This document shows positions 1-8,024 of a stretch of DNA of 64,000 bases, in pieces. The notes beneath the pieces are model-generated. The model had not been told where the DNA came from and made no database searches. It was given only the letters and a program-made list of their open reading frames with translations. Source of the stretch: Klebsiella aerogenes KCTC 2190 (GTDB lineage Bacteria > Pseudomonadota > Gammaproteobacteria > Enterobacterales > Enterobacteriaceae); NCBI RefSeq assembly GCF_000215745.1, contig NC_015663.1, positions 4,092,001 to 4,156,000 on the forward strand, given 5' to 3'. Numbering within the stretch: the stretch's first letter is position 1; every line of letters starts with the position of its first letter. Made by a program: the position numbers and the translations under genes.

Positions 1-1
1 G

Positions 2-505
2 CTGTGGGTCTATCTGGCATCGCTAGCCTTTATGTTTCTGTGCCTCGCTGCCTTATATGAAAGCTGGTCGATCCCCATTGCCGTGATGTTGATTATCCCG
101 TTGGGCATCATTGGCGCGATCAGCGCTTCGTTGCTCGCCGGTTATGAAAATGATATTTATTTCCAAGTGGGGATGTTAACAACAATGGGCCTTTCGGCCA
201 AAAATGCGATCCTGATCGTCGAATTCGGGCTATCGCAGTTTCAGCAAGGAAAAAGCCTGACGGAAGCCGCACTGGAAGGCGCACGGCTGCGCTTGCGTCC
301 GATTATTATGACCTCACTCGCATTTGTTGTCGGCGTGATCCCTCTGGTACTCTCTGCAGGTGCCGGCGCTGCCAGCCAACAAGAAATTGGGACGGCGGTG
401 ATTGGCGGCATGCTTTCAGGGACGCTACTGACGTTGCTTTTCGTTCCACTATTTTTCCTGCTAGTGCAGCAAGGAATTATGCGACTGAAAAGTCGCAAAC
501 AGTAA
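2..505 (+). CDS. RND multidrug efflux permease, C-terminal fragment (AcrB family)
   Basis: This is the last 167 codons of an inner-membrane RND pump; the reading frame is open to the left edge, so the gene begins outside the window. AcrB-type hallmarks are visible: LCLAALYESWSIP near the start, then GLSAKNAILIVEF, then LEGARLRLRPIIMTSLAF, the conserved tail of the second transmembrane half. Several hydrophobic helices are evident and the protein ends in a short basic tail (LKSRKQ). Pumps of this family use the proton gradient to export drugs, bile salts and dyes through a periplasmic adaptor and an outer-membrane channel. A TetR gene follows 11 bp downstream on the same strand and may be its regulator. 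Which RND pump this is (AcrB, AcrD, EefB or another) cannot be told from the fragment. Confidence 0.93.
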   Translation: MWVYLASLAFMFLCLAALYESWSIPIAVMLIIPLGIIGAISASLLAGYENDIYFQVGMLTTMGLSAKNAILIVEFGLSQFQQGKSLTEAALEGARLRLRPIIMTSLAFVVGVIPLVLSAGAGAASQQEIGTAVIGGMLSGTLLTLLFVPLFFLLVQQGIMRLKSRKQ

Positions 506-516
506 GGACTCAATTG

Positions 517-1134
517 ATGGTCAATCAACGCGGGCGGCCGATGAAAGCTCGCCCTCGCATTTTGCAAACCGCGCGTGAGCTGTTTCTCCAGCACGGACTG
601 GACGTGTCTTTGGATACCATCGCCGCCGAAGCGGGCGCCACGCGTCCGACGCTGTACAGCCATTTTCCCGGTGGTAAAGATGCGCTGCTACTGGAGACTT
701 TTGCGTTTCTGAATGACACAATGCAGCCCCCCCTACGCCAGCTTTTACAGGAACGTCAGCAGGATTTTCCCGCGCTGCTGCACGGATTTGCAAACGTTGT
801 GCAGCAGCACTTCTATGCCCCTGAGAACATCCATTTTCAGCGCTTACTGATCCAGGTTCTCGTGCAGAAACCCGAGCTATATGTCACGCTTGAGCAACGG
901 CCCTCCGGTCGCGTACTGCAGGCACTCAGCGAGATCCTTGCGCAAAAACGAGACGAGGGACTGTTGACCATCAACGACCCGGAACTGCAGGCAACAGCGT
1001 TTCTCGGCGCAATTATGGGTTACCCGCTGCCTGGGGCGCTCATTGCACAAAAAGCAATAGATCCAAAAAGGCTGGAGCAACTTGCCGACTGCGCAATTGA
1101 GGGGTTTCTCAAAGCATGGGGGTACAAGCCGTAA
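517..1134 (+). CDS. TetR/AcrR family transcriptional regulator
   Basis: This is a 205-residue DNA-binding regulator. The N-terminal part has the TetR helix-turn-helix pattern (RILQTARELFLQHGLDVSL, then IAAEAGATRPTLYSHFPGGKDALL), followed by a helical ligand-binding domain. The ATG at 517 lies 9 nt after an AAGG Shine-Dalgarno; a TTG just before it at 514 is a less likely start. It sits directly behind an RND efflux permease in the same direction, so it is probably co-transcribed with it. That is unusual, since most efflux TetR repressors are divergent from their pump. By family it is expected to repress the pump and be released by a pump substrate; this is inference from position. A strong hairpin terminator follows. 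Confidence 0.9.
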   Translation: MVNQRGRPMKARPRILQTARELFLQHGLDVSLDTIAAEAGATRPTLYSHFPGGKDALLLETFAFLNDTMQPPLRQLLQERQQDFPALLHGFANVVQQHFYAPENIHFQRLLIQVLVQKPELYVTLEQRPSGRVLQALSEILAQKRDEGLLTINDPELQATAFLGAIMGYPLPGALIAQKAIDPKRLEQLADCAIEGFLKAWGYKP

Positions 1135-1154
1135 TGCTTTGCCACAACTATCTG

Positions 1155-1193
1155 AAAAAACAAGGAGAATACCTGAGGTACTCTCCTTGTTTT
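1155..1193. terminator. Bidirectional intrinsic terminator
   Basis: A perfect 9-bp inverted repeat (ACAAGGAGA / TCTCCTTGT) contains an inner TACCT/AGGTA arm. It is flanked by A6 on the left and TTTT on the right, so it can work in both directions. It lies between the convergent TetR gene and the membrane-anchored gene at 1202-1678. Confidence 0.85.
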
Positions 1194-1201
1194 ATAGGTG
1201 G

Positions 1202-1678
1202 TTAATCACCCCGACATATATAGGTGGGATAATGTCGGTCCTGGATCAGCCACACCGATGGCGAAACCTCGGAGATGGTCAGATAGTAACGCGCGGTCGG
1301 ATTAGCGAAGCTTCCCCATTGCGCATCCGGCGTGTTGTCATTGTGCCTGCGCCAGGTTTTGGTGTAGCTCAATACCACCACTTTATCATCCTCCCGCCGC
1401 GACCAGATAAAATCGACGTCTCTGTCGACGATCATGCTCTGGCCATTTGCCCAGGCGGCCCCTTTATAGGCTGTCAGACCAGTGCCGTCGCGGTGAAAAT
1501 AGAACTGAGCAACGGTATTAACCCGCACTTCACTGGCCTTACCTTCGTTGCGCGTAAAATTAAACACTGTACTGCAGGCCAGTACATCCCGCTTACCAAC
1601 ACCGGTGGAACAATAATAAAGCGCCAGTGCACCACCTAACAGAAAAATGCTGAGGCCGCCGATGAGTTTAATTTTCAT
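1202..1678 (-). CDS. Membrane-anchored periplasmic protein, candidate ToxS-like partner of the adjacent regulator
   Basis: This is a 158-residue protein I do not recognise by family. It has a short cytoplasmic start (MKIK), one hydrophobic segment at about residues 5-24, and a periplasmic-type remainder with Cys residues near the start (YYCSTG, LACSTVF) and at the very end (YICRGD). There is no DNA-binding motif. Its ATG overlaps the stop of the ToxR-like regulator by ATGA, so the two are translationally coupled. One-TM regulator plus overlapping one-TM periplasmic protein is the layout of ToxR/ToxS and TcpP/TcpH, where the second protein stabilises or tunes the first. The functional call is inference from layout; sequence similarity to ToxS was not recognised. 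Confidence 0.75.
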   Translation of the reverse strand: MKIKLIGGLSIFLLGGALALYYCSTGVGKRDVLACSTVFNFTRNEGKASEVRVNTVAQFYFHRDGTGLTAYKGAAWANGQSMIVDRDVDFIWSRREDDKVVVLSYTKTWRRHNDNTPDAQWGSFANPTARYYLTISEVSPSVWLIQDRHYPTYICRGD

Positions 1679-2430
1679 TTCTCAGCCCCACTTTTATAAC
1701 GAATGGTTTTACACAAGCTGTCTTTATTGACCGGGCATGCACCGATAAACACTTCATCCGCTGCGACGAGGGAAAAACGAGCGCTGAAATAATAGACACT
1801 GTACTCTTCTCGCTGGCACGCCACATTGTTTTTATCCAGCAGTGCGGCTAATTTCGATAACACTAGCGGTCGCCCATGATCGTTAATAAGCCAGACGCTA
1901 CATTTTGCAATTTTTTGCTCAACAGCCTTTAGCCTTATCGGCGTTGTTATATTCTGCTGTTGGCGAATAATTATGCCAATACCGAATACTGACGCTAATA
2001 ATGCCGTGAATATCAGCCACCATTTCAGACGTGGTGGTTGCTTCCTCTTTTCAGCTTTTTGAAGCTGGGGTTGGGGTGCGCTGGTGTCAATGTTTTGCGC
2101 AGGTTGAAAAATAACATCCGCATCAAACCGAAAACCATATCGCGGTATGGTTACAATCAATTCATGATGTTCTCCCAACGCCTGGAAACTTTTGCGTAAC
2201 TCACTTATCGCTTTGTTGAGATTATTTCCCGAAGGCGTAAAACCAAATTCCTGCCATACGCGGGTAATCAACTCCTCACGGCTAAGTTCGCTTCCTTTAT
2301 GACGAATAAATTCCTGTAACAGACGCACGGCCGGTGCCGAAAGCGTTAATACGGATTCAGGTTGTCCAACAACACTAACTGTGTGAGCTTCAGGATCAAA
2401 TAACAACGAATTGTTGCATATAAAAAACAT
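1675..2430 (-). CDS. ToxR/CadC-type membrane-bound winged-helix transcriptional regulator
   Basis: This is a 251-residue one-component regulator. Residues 1-100 form an OmpR/PhoB-like winged helix (SAPAVRLLQEFIRHKGSELSR, then GNNLNKAISELRKSF and TIPRYGFRF). A variable linker follows, then a transmembrane helix at about 137-155 (WLIFTALLASVFGIGIII) and a periplasmic domain with four Cys that could form disulfides. Proteins of this type bind DNA from the membrane and sense periplasmic signals such as pH, bile or lysine. It is divergent from the fimbrial operon across 300 bp, which makes that operon its obvious candidate target. The downstream gene overlaps it by 4 nt and may encode a ToxS-like helper. 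A GAGAG Shine-Dalgarno lies 7 nt before the start. Confidence 0.88.
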   Translation of the reverse strand: MFFICNNSLLFDPEAHTVSVVGQPESVLTLSAPAVRLLQEFIRHKGSELSREELITRVWQEFGFTPSGNNLNKAISELRKSFQALGEHHELIVTIPRYGFRFDADVIFQPAQNIDTSAPQPQLQKAEKRKQPPRLKWWLIFTALLASVFGIGIIIRQQQNITTPIRLKAVEQKIAKCSVWLINDHGRPLVLSKLAALLDKNNVACQREEYSVYYFSARFSLVAADEVFIGACPVNKDSLCKTIRYKSGAEK

Positions 2431-2730
2431 ATTTCACTCTCATCTGTTGCCGCTTGCTTTTAATCCTTGTAACAGCAGGCAAGAAAGCCCTTCTGAATTA
2501 GCTTGTTTTTTCATCAGTGGGAATTTTCTTAAGCCTCTTAGGATTTGGCATTTTCTTTTAACTATACAACTTTAAAGCCTGGAATGCAGGATAAAAAACT
2601 GTATTTTTTGAGTTAACTAATACAAATTTTCACAACCTGCTGTTCCGGTTAAAGTTTCCCTGTCCTGAAGCGATACGAAAGCAGACGGTGTCGTGGTGTT
2701 AAAGTCGTACATGAACTCAGAGCAGGCAGA
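2431..2730. promoter_or_regulatory. AT-rich divergent control region between the ToxR-like regulator and the fimbrial operon
   Basis: No gene is seen in these 300 bp. The stretch is markedly more AT-rich than its flanks (A/T tracts around 2510-2640), as expected for H-NS-sensitive fimbrial promoters. It must hold the promoters of both the minus-strand regulator and the plus-strand fimbrial operon. I could not assign -35/-10 boxes or a regulator operator with confidence. Confidence 0.5.
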
Positions 2731-3480
2731 ATGAATGTGAAAGTAAAAAACAGAGCAAACAAGTCCACTGCGCTTTATCTCGCTGCCCTGTCGATGTCAT
2801 TTTTCGCAGAAATGACACAGGCCAATATGAGCGTTTACCCGATGGAACTTAACGTCGACAGTTCCGGGACGGCCCAAATCAGAGTGGCCTCTAAAAGCGA
2901 TGATATTCAGTTCATTCGGGTGAGGCAAAAGAAAATTCTTAATCCGGGTACGCCACAGGAAAAAGAAGTTGAGATGGCAGCGTGGAAAGACGGAGGCGTG
3001 GTCGTTACCCCTGAAAAATTCGCTTTAGCGGCAGGCGCTTTACGTATCGTAAGGCTGGTTTCTCTGACGCCGCCAGAAAAAGAGAGTACCTGGCGCGTTT
3101 ATTTTGAAGGGGTAAAACAGCCGGATAGTATTCTGCCTGCAGCATCCGCGGGAACGCCGGCTTCGGCCAAACTCGGCGTTAACGTTATCTGGGGAGCATT
3201 GGTTCATTTGGCGCCGGAAAAGCCGGTGGTTTCTCTGCGAATAAATCCCGCAGCAGGAACTTTAAAAAATGATGGCACGTTGCGAGTACCGCTGAAAGAA
3301 ATTGGCGTATGCGATACAAGCGATAAATGCCGATGGATTAGAGAAGATGCAACTATTTATCCGGATACTGAGCGAAAATTAAAGTCACTCACTCAGAATC
3401 ACGGCCAGAAATATAAATTCCGCTATTTCAACTGGATTAATAAAACAGCTGAAGAAGCAGACTTGCCCGTCGTGCAATAA
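2731..3480 (+). CDS. Periplasmic fimbrial chaperone of CS1/CFA-I type (alpha-fimbriae)
   Basis: This is a 249-residue protein with a signal peptide (hydrophobic about 15-30, cleavage probably after the TQA at 30-32). It then has a PapD-like immunoglobulin fold: MSVYPMELN at the first strand, IRVRQKKI, and ALRIVRLVSLTPPEKESTWRVYFEG carrying the conserved strand that docks subunits. The family caps pilin subunits in the periplasm and hands them to the usher. Being first in a chaperone-pilin-usher-adhesin order matches the CS1 class (CfaA/CooB/TcfA). Two Cys (VCDTSDKCRW) may form a disulfide. It is the first gene of the operon, 76 bp before the pilin gene. Confidence 0.88.
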   Translation: MNVKVKNRANKSTALYLAALSMSFFAEMTQANMSVYPMELNVDSSGTAQIRVASKSDDIQFIRVRQKKILNPGTPQEKEVEMAAWKDGGVVVTPEKFALAAGALRIVRLVSLTPPEKESTWRVYFEGVKQPDSILPAASAGTPASAKLGVNVIWGALVHLAPEKPVVSLRINPAAGTLKNDGTLRVPLKEIGVCDTSDKCRWIREDATIYPDTERKLKSLTQNHGQKYKFRYFNWINKTAEEADLPVVQ

Positions 3481-3556
3481 CACGACATCACTGTCAAAAC
3501 CACATGTGGTTTGTTTAAAGAGCTAATGGAGCTCGTTTATAAATATGGAGATATCA

Positions 3557-4063
3557 ATGAAGAAGTATATTAAACCTCTGATGATCGTTGCTGCGATGTC
3601 TACTGCGTTCAGCGCAATGGCTATTCAGAAGGATATTACGGTTAATGCCAACGTCGATTCCCAGTTGGATATGACCCAGGCCGATAATACGCCGTTACCT
3701 GCCAGCATCGATATGCAATATCTGCCGGGCCGTGGGCTGGAAAGCTACCGTCTCAATACCAAAATCTGGTCGAACTCAGCCACCAGCAACGTCAAAGTCC
3801 GTCTGGTTAGCGCAGCGAATCTGACCAATGAAGATGGCGCCGAGACGGTACCGATGACCGTAAAACTGGGTGATAAAACCCTGAACACTACCGATGCAGA
3901 ATTTACCGGCAGCGAGCTGTTCCCGGGCAGCGTTGAAAACGGTTCTGCGGTCCTGCCGCTGACCATCTCTCAGACCACAAAAGGCATTCTGAAAACCGGT
4001 CAGTACAGCGGCGTGGTGAGTCTGATGCTGACTCAGGCGACCACCGCGGAAGGCGGCGCGTAA
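3557..4063 (+). CDS. Major fimbrial subunit, CS1/CFA-I pilin family
   Basis: This is a 168-residue secreted pilin. I take the ATG at 3557, with a GGAG Shine-Dalgarno 6 nt upstream, over the ATG at 3545, because it opens a typical signal peptide (MKKYIKPLMIVAAMSTAFSA) cleaved at about AMA-IQKDI. The mature start (KDITVNANVDSQLDMTQAD) and the end (GQYSGVVSLMLTQ) closely follow CFA/I CfaB and CS1 CooA, including the donor-strand region at the N-terminus. There are no cysteines, as in alpha-fimbrial pilins. It polymerises through donor-strand exchange into the pilus shaft. A perfect 12-bp hairpin lies just downstream and probably favours pilin over usher expression. Confidence 0.92.
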   Translation: MKKYIKPLMIVAAMSTAFSAMAIQKDITVNANVDSQLDMTQADNTPLPASIDMQYLPGRGLESYRLNTKIWSNSATSNVKVRLVSAANLTNEDGAETVPMTVKLGDKTLNTTDAEFTGSELFPGSVENGSAVLPLTISQTTKGILKTGQYSGVVSLMLTQATTAEGGA

Positions 4064-4086
4064 CCCCACAATACGTATAAGGAAGT

Positions 4087-4114
4087 ACATCAGAGGGCGC
4101 CTGCCCTCTGATGT
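4087..4114 (+). promoter_or_regulatory. Perfect hairpin between pilin and usher genes
   Basis: ACATCAGAGGGC and GCCCTCTGATGT pair as a 12-bp stem with a 4-nt loop, with no T tract after it. It sits in the 74-bp gap between the pilin stop and the usher start. It could act as an mRNA-stabilising 3' end for the abundant pilin message or as a partial attenuator of usher transcription. It is not a canonical terminator. Confidence 0.75.
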
Positions 4115-4137
4115 CAGGATGACGTCGAGGCTCGTTC

Positions 4138-6855
4138 ATGGCTTTTCACAGAAATGCTCTTCTTTTTGTCGTTTTGTTACCTGCTTCCGTTCAATTAGCC
4201 AGCGCCACTATCGTCGTACCTGCGGGTTTTGAAGATCTGGCGAAAACGCAGCGCCTGTGGACAGAAGTCAGTCTGTATGGCGCGTCGCTTGGCCTGTTTG
4301 AAGCCGATATCACGCTTGAAACGGTAACCTTTGTGGCGCCGGAAACGCTCATCGCGGCAATTAAGCGTCAGTTCAACGATGATCCTGCCTTGATCGCCTC
4401 TGTGACCGCCGCCCTTTCCTCTCCGCTTGCGCGTAACGGCAATCTCGCCTGCAGCAGCAATGGTTCCGCGGCGGGTTGCGATTTTATCGACACCAAAAGC
4501 GTGGCCCTGATTTATGACGAGAATAACGCCCGTATTAACCTGTTTTTCGACAGGCGGTATCTACCGAAACAAACGGCGGAAAATCAGTGGTATCAGCCTA
4601 CGCGCAATACTGAGAACGCGCTGATCCACCAGCAAAATATCAACTTCGTGGCCGATGAAGACTATCAGTCGATGACCGTGCAGGGAAACGGCGCGCTGGC
4701 CATGACTGAGAATGGGTATTTTAACCTCGACTGGACCTGGCTTGGGCAGCGCTCTCGCCATCAACAGCAGCAGGAGATCACGGTCAATAATGCCTGGTTC
4801 CGTCAGGATCTGTGGCATGAATATTACGTTCAGTTAGGTGAAATGGATACGCGCGATCTCTTCAGCGCGGCCGGCGGCAATATCAACCTCAGCCAGCTAC
4901 CGCTTGGAAAAATTCGCGGTCTGCGTACCGGCTCGACGCGAGCGTGGATCAACCCCGTTCAGCAGTCCAGTGGAACGCCCATTACCGTGCTGCTTTCCCA
5001 TGACGCGCGTATCGATGCGCGCCGAGGCAATCAGCTGCTGGCCAGTTTTTATCTTAATGCCGGGGCGCAAACCCTGGATACCCGTTCGTTTCCGGACGGG
5101 AGCTATACCGTGACGCTGGCGATTTATGAAAACAACCGCCTGACCCGTACCGAGCAGGTTCCGTTTACCCGCACCGGCATCACGCCATTCGACCGCGTCG
5201 AGTGGTTTATGCAGGCCGGTGAAACCGATAACGACGATATGAGCGACGAACGCAGCGCCGTGGCGCAAGCGGGCATTCGCCTGCCTGTAACTTCTACGCT
5301 GGCGATCACCAGCGGCGCAACGGTGAAAAAGAACCAGCGTTTTGTGGAGAGCGCGGTCGACTGGAGTCGCGGTTTCAATACCGGCCCCATTGATGGGGTA
5401 CTCAGCACACGCTTTAGCTACCTTTATGGCAGCCAGGGCCAACGCGGCAATATCCAGCAAATCAGCTATAACGATGGCTTTTCACTGAGCTTCTATCGTA
5501 ACGCCTTATCGGCTGATAACTGTGATTCCAGCAGTACAGGCTTTGACGCGGTGAATGGTTGCTACAGAAGTCTCTCGGTGATGTTCTCCGTTCCGGTCGG
5601 CTCGTGGTATGCCAACCTCGGTTATTCCGATAACCGCAATGAAGGCCGTTATGTCTCACGGCGTGAATTACCGAATAGTGACGATCGGCACGACAATGGT
5701 TTGCCCTGGGAATCGGTGTATATGACCCGCTCCCGTTCGCAGGCGTGGCAGGCCGGACTGAGCAACGCGTTCAGCACCCGCGGGTTGAATATCAACAGCA
5801 GCATAAACCTGTTTATGCGTAACGACCATTCTGGAGATGGCAAGGATAAAGGCGGCTTCCTCAGCGTAAGCCTGTCGCTGGCACATAATCGTCAGGGCGA
5901 TGCCTCCAGCTACACCTCCGTGGGGGCCACGTGGCAACAGCAGAAGCATGAAAAAAATCAGCTCAACTATAACGTCGCGCATAACTGGTACACCGATGCG
6001 CGCGGTGAAAACGAATATGGTCTTAACGCATCCGGGATTAATAGCGACTCGCTAAATACTTCGGCCTATACCCGTCAGGGCGGTCGATTTGGTAACGGAA
6101 GTTTGACCGTCAGCGATTCGTGGGATCGCCAGGATCATCGCCACCGGTTCAGCAGCAGCGGTAACTACAGTTCTACGCTGGCGCTATCTCGTTCTGGCCT
6201 GTGGTTTGGCCGCTGGGGTGACGGACGCCCGGCATCAGCCATTGCGGTCAACGTCGCAACGCCGGAAGCGTCACCTGATTCCCGCATTGCCGTTTCGCTT
6301 GATAACAGCGGTAGCGCCGATATCCCGGCAAACGCCCGCGCGTTGTTCGCCCTGCCCGGCTATCAGCAAACCACGCTGACTATTAATGAGTCGACGGACA
6401 TTTCCCACGGCGCCAACAGTGAAATTACGCAGGGGTCGGGAAGCAGAACGGTATTTATGGTGCCTGGAAAAATGCTGCACAGAGAGGTGCAAACCACCAC
6501 GCGTTATACCTGGCTTGGCCAGTTGACCGATGAACAACATACGCCGTTTATCGGCGGCATGCCGCTTAACGTCAGCGGCTGGAGCGATTTAGGTAATGGC
6601 GGCTTTAGTGCGGAAAGCGACAGCCTGATCCAGTCGCTCTACCTGGTGAAACAACAGCAGTTTTACCAGTGCGCGCTGAAGGTGAAGACCATGCGAGACG
6701 TCGTGCGCTATGTCGGCACGGTGACCTGCGAAGAACTGACTTATTCCGCGTTACCGGAAACCGTGCAGCAGCAGGCGCAACTGCTGCTGGCTGGCCGTAC
6801 GCCGGCGGTCAGCCCAACGGCGATGAATAACTCTACACTCTCTACAGGAAAATGA
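4138..6855 (+). CDS. Outer-membrane fimbrial usher, CS1/CFA-I type
   Basis: This is a 905-residue outer-membrane assembly platform, near the expected size for CfaC/CooC/TcfC. A signal peptide covers about 1-24 (cleaved near ASA-TIVVP). Then come an N-terminal chaperone-binding domain with a Cys pair (LACSSNGSAAGCDF), a long beta-barrel rich in aromatic and polar strands (about 180-700), and C-terminal periplasmic domains with the Cys-containing FYQCALKVKTMRDVV and VGTVTCEE. The usher accepts chaperone-subunit complexes and threads the growing pilus to the surface. A GAGG Shine-Dalgarno lies 7 nt before the ATG. The adhesin gene follows with one intervening base, so the two are translationally coupled. 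Confidence 0.93.
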   Translation: MAFHRNALLFVVLLPASVQLASATIVVPAGFEDLAKTQRLWTEVSLYGASLGLFEADITLETVTFVAPETLIAAIKRQFNDDPALIASVTAALSSPLARNGNLACSSNGSAAGCDFIDTKSVALIYDENNARINLFFDRRYLPKQTAENQWYQPTRNTENALIHQQNINFVADEDYQSMTVQGNGALAMTENGYFNLDWTWLGQRSRHQQQQEITVNNAWFRQDLWHEYYVQLGEMDTRDLFSAAGGNINLSQLPLGKIRGLRTGSTRAWINPVQQSSGTPITVLLSHDARIDARRGNQLLASFYLNAGAQTLDTRSFPDGSYTVTLAIYENNRLTRTEQVPFTRTGITPFDRVEWFMQAGETDNDDMSDERSAVAQAGIRLPVTSTLAITSGATVKKNQRFVESAVDWSRGFNTGPIDGVLSTRFSYLYGSQGQRGNIQQISYNDGFSLSFYRNALSADNCDSSSTGFDAVNGCYRSLSVMFSVPVGSWYANLGYSDNRNEGRYVSRRELPNSDDRHDNGLPWESVYMTRSRSQAWQAGLSNAFSTRGLNINSSINLFMRNDHSGDGKDKGGFLSVSLSLAHNRQGDASSYTSVGATWQQQKHEKNQLNYNVAHNWYTDARGENEYGLNASGINSDSLNTSAYTRQGGRFGNGSLTVSDSWDRQDHRHRFSSSGNYSSTLALSRSGLWFGRWGDGRPASAIAVNVATPEASPDSRIAVSLDNSGSADIPANARALFALPGYQQTTLTINESTDISHGANSEITQGSGSRTVFMVPGKMLHREVQTTTRYTWLGQLTDEQHTPFIGGMPLNVSGWSDLGNGGFSAESDSLIQSLYLVKQQQFYQCALKVKTMRDVVRYVGTVTCEELTYSALPETVQQQAQLLLAGRTPAVSPTAMNNSTLSTGK

Positions 6856-6856
6856 T

Positions 6857-8014
6857 GTGATAACGCGTCTTTTGATTTTACTGCTTGCCTGCATCTGTTT
6901 TACCGAGGCTCAGGCCGCTAGTCCTGCCGGCAGAAATACCAGCGTGGCGTTTGCCTTCGATCGCCAGTCTCCTCCTGCCCGCCTGGATATCTGGCTGCAC
7001 GAGTCCGGCGGTTATGATCCCAACGATCCGCAAAAATGGGGACGAAATACCCTGACCTGCCAGTCGCGTACCGATACAACCTATGGCGCCTGCATGACTG
7101 CGCCGGTATGGTTTTCGGCGAACCCGGCCGCGCCCTATCCGATAAACCTGCGTTTTACCCACGCAATAACCAACAAAACGGTGGATGTAAAAGTCTATGG
7201 CGAACACCGTATGTTCATCAATAACAAAACCTTTATTTTCGCCAGTTACGTAACGGGCGGTACAGTAGATTTGTCAGCCTGGAACAGTGCGCCCTATTTT
7301 GATTTTTACATCGTCCGTAGCGAATTAAACAAACTCAATCAGGCCGGGATCTGGACGGCCACGCTGAGGCAAGATTTGCGCGAATGGGGAAGCGCCAACT
7401 GCGGCGGCGACTTTAATAACGTCAACATTGGCTGCCCAGGCTACCTCACCCTTGCTAAGTGGCAAGCAAACCTGCGTGTTGAGGTGGTCGATCCGGGCAA
7501 TCAGCAGATTTATTTACCGGCATTTCCGCACTCCACGCCGGTGGTGAACCTCAACCTCACCAATTTCCCGGGCAGACCCGGCGGCAGTGAAATTAAGGGC
7601 GAAAACTCGCTGGATATGTGCCTCTATGATGGCAATAACAGCACCAGTACGCGGGCATTTCTGCGCTTTGAAGACGATGGGCTTGACGCGACCGGGCGTG
7701 CCGAAGGGGCGTTTTCTATCCGGCGACGGGGAGGCAGCCAGACGGACCCAAGAGATCGTCTCGATTATCAGGTGCTGGTGACCAACCCGACCACCGGCGC
7801 AACTGAAGTTGCCGCTAACGGCAAAACGTTGACCTGGGAGGGTACCAACAATCGCGGCTATTTGCGTCAGGTTGTGCTGCCGGGCGGCCGCGAAAGCGTG
7901 TTATGCATCCCGGCCCCCATTATCCTGAAAACGCCCGCCTTTGCCGCCAGCAGCAAAAACGCGGGTGACTATACCGGTACGTTACGCGTTATCTATACCC
8001 CCAGTACGTTATAA
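6857..8014 (+). CDS. Fimbrial tip adhesin/minor subunit, CS1/CFA-I type (CfaE/CooD/TcfD-like)
   Basis: This is a 385-residue secreted protein starting with GTG, 1 nt after the usher stop. The signal peptide is MITRLLILLLACICFTEAQA. The size matches CfaE/CooD (about 360 residues), which have an N-terminal receptor-binding domain and a C-terminal pilin domain. Paired Cys in the N-half (LTCQSRTDTTYGACM; NCGGDFNNVNIGCPG) suggest disulfide-stabilised adhesin loops. The tail (GDYTGTLRVIYTPSTL) resembles the last strand of the pilin (GQYSGVVSLML), as expected for a subunit that donates or receives a strand. It should sit at the tip, start assembly at the usher and bind a host or surface ligand, which is unknown. 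Confidence 0.85.
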   Translation: MITRLLILLLACICFTEAQAASPAGRNTSVAFAFDRQSPPARLDIWLHESGGYDPNDPQKWGRNTLTCQSRTDTTYGACMTAPVWFSANPAAPYPINLRFTHAITNKTVDVKVYGEHRMFINNKTFIFASYVTGGTVDLSAWNSAPYFDFYIVRSELNKLNQAGIWTATLRQDLREWGSANCGGDFNNVNIGCPGYLTLAKWQANLRVEVVDPGNQQIYLPAFPHSTPVVNLNLTNFPGRPGGSEIKGENSLDMCLYDGNNSTSTRAFLRFEDDGLDATGRAEGAFSIRRRGGSQTDPRDRLDYQVLVTNPTTGATEVAANGKTLTWEGTNNRGYLRQVVLPGGRESVLCIPAPIILKTPAFAASSKNAGDYTGTLRVIYTPSTL

Positions 8015-8024
8015 AGAGGCCACT

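Noticed and set aside
1082..1639. Open frame on the plus strand running through the terminator after the TetR gene
   Set aside because: It crosses a strong hairpin terminator and is antisense to the membrane-anchored gene with a clear TM start.
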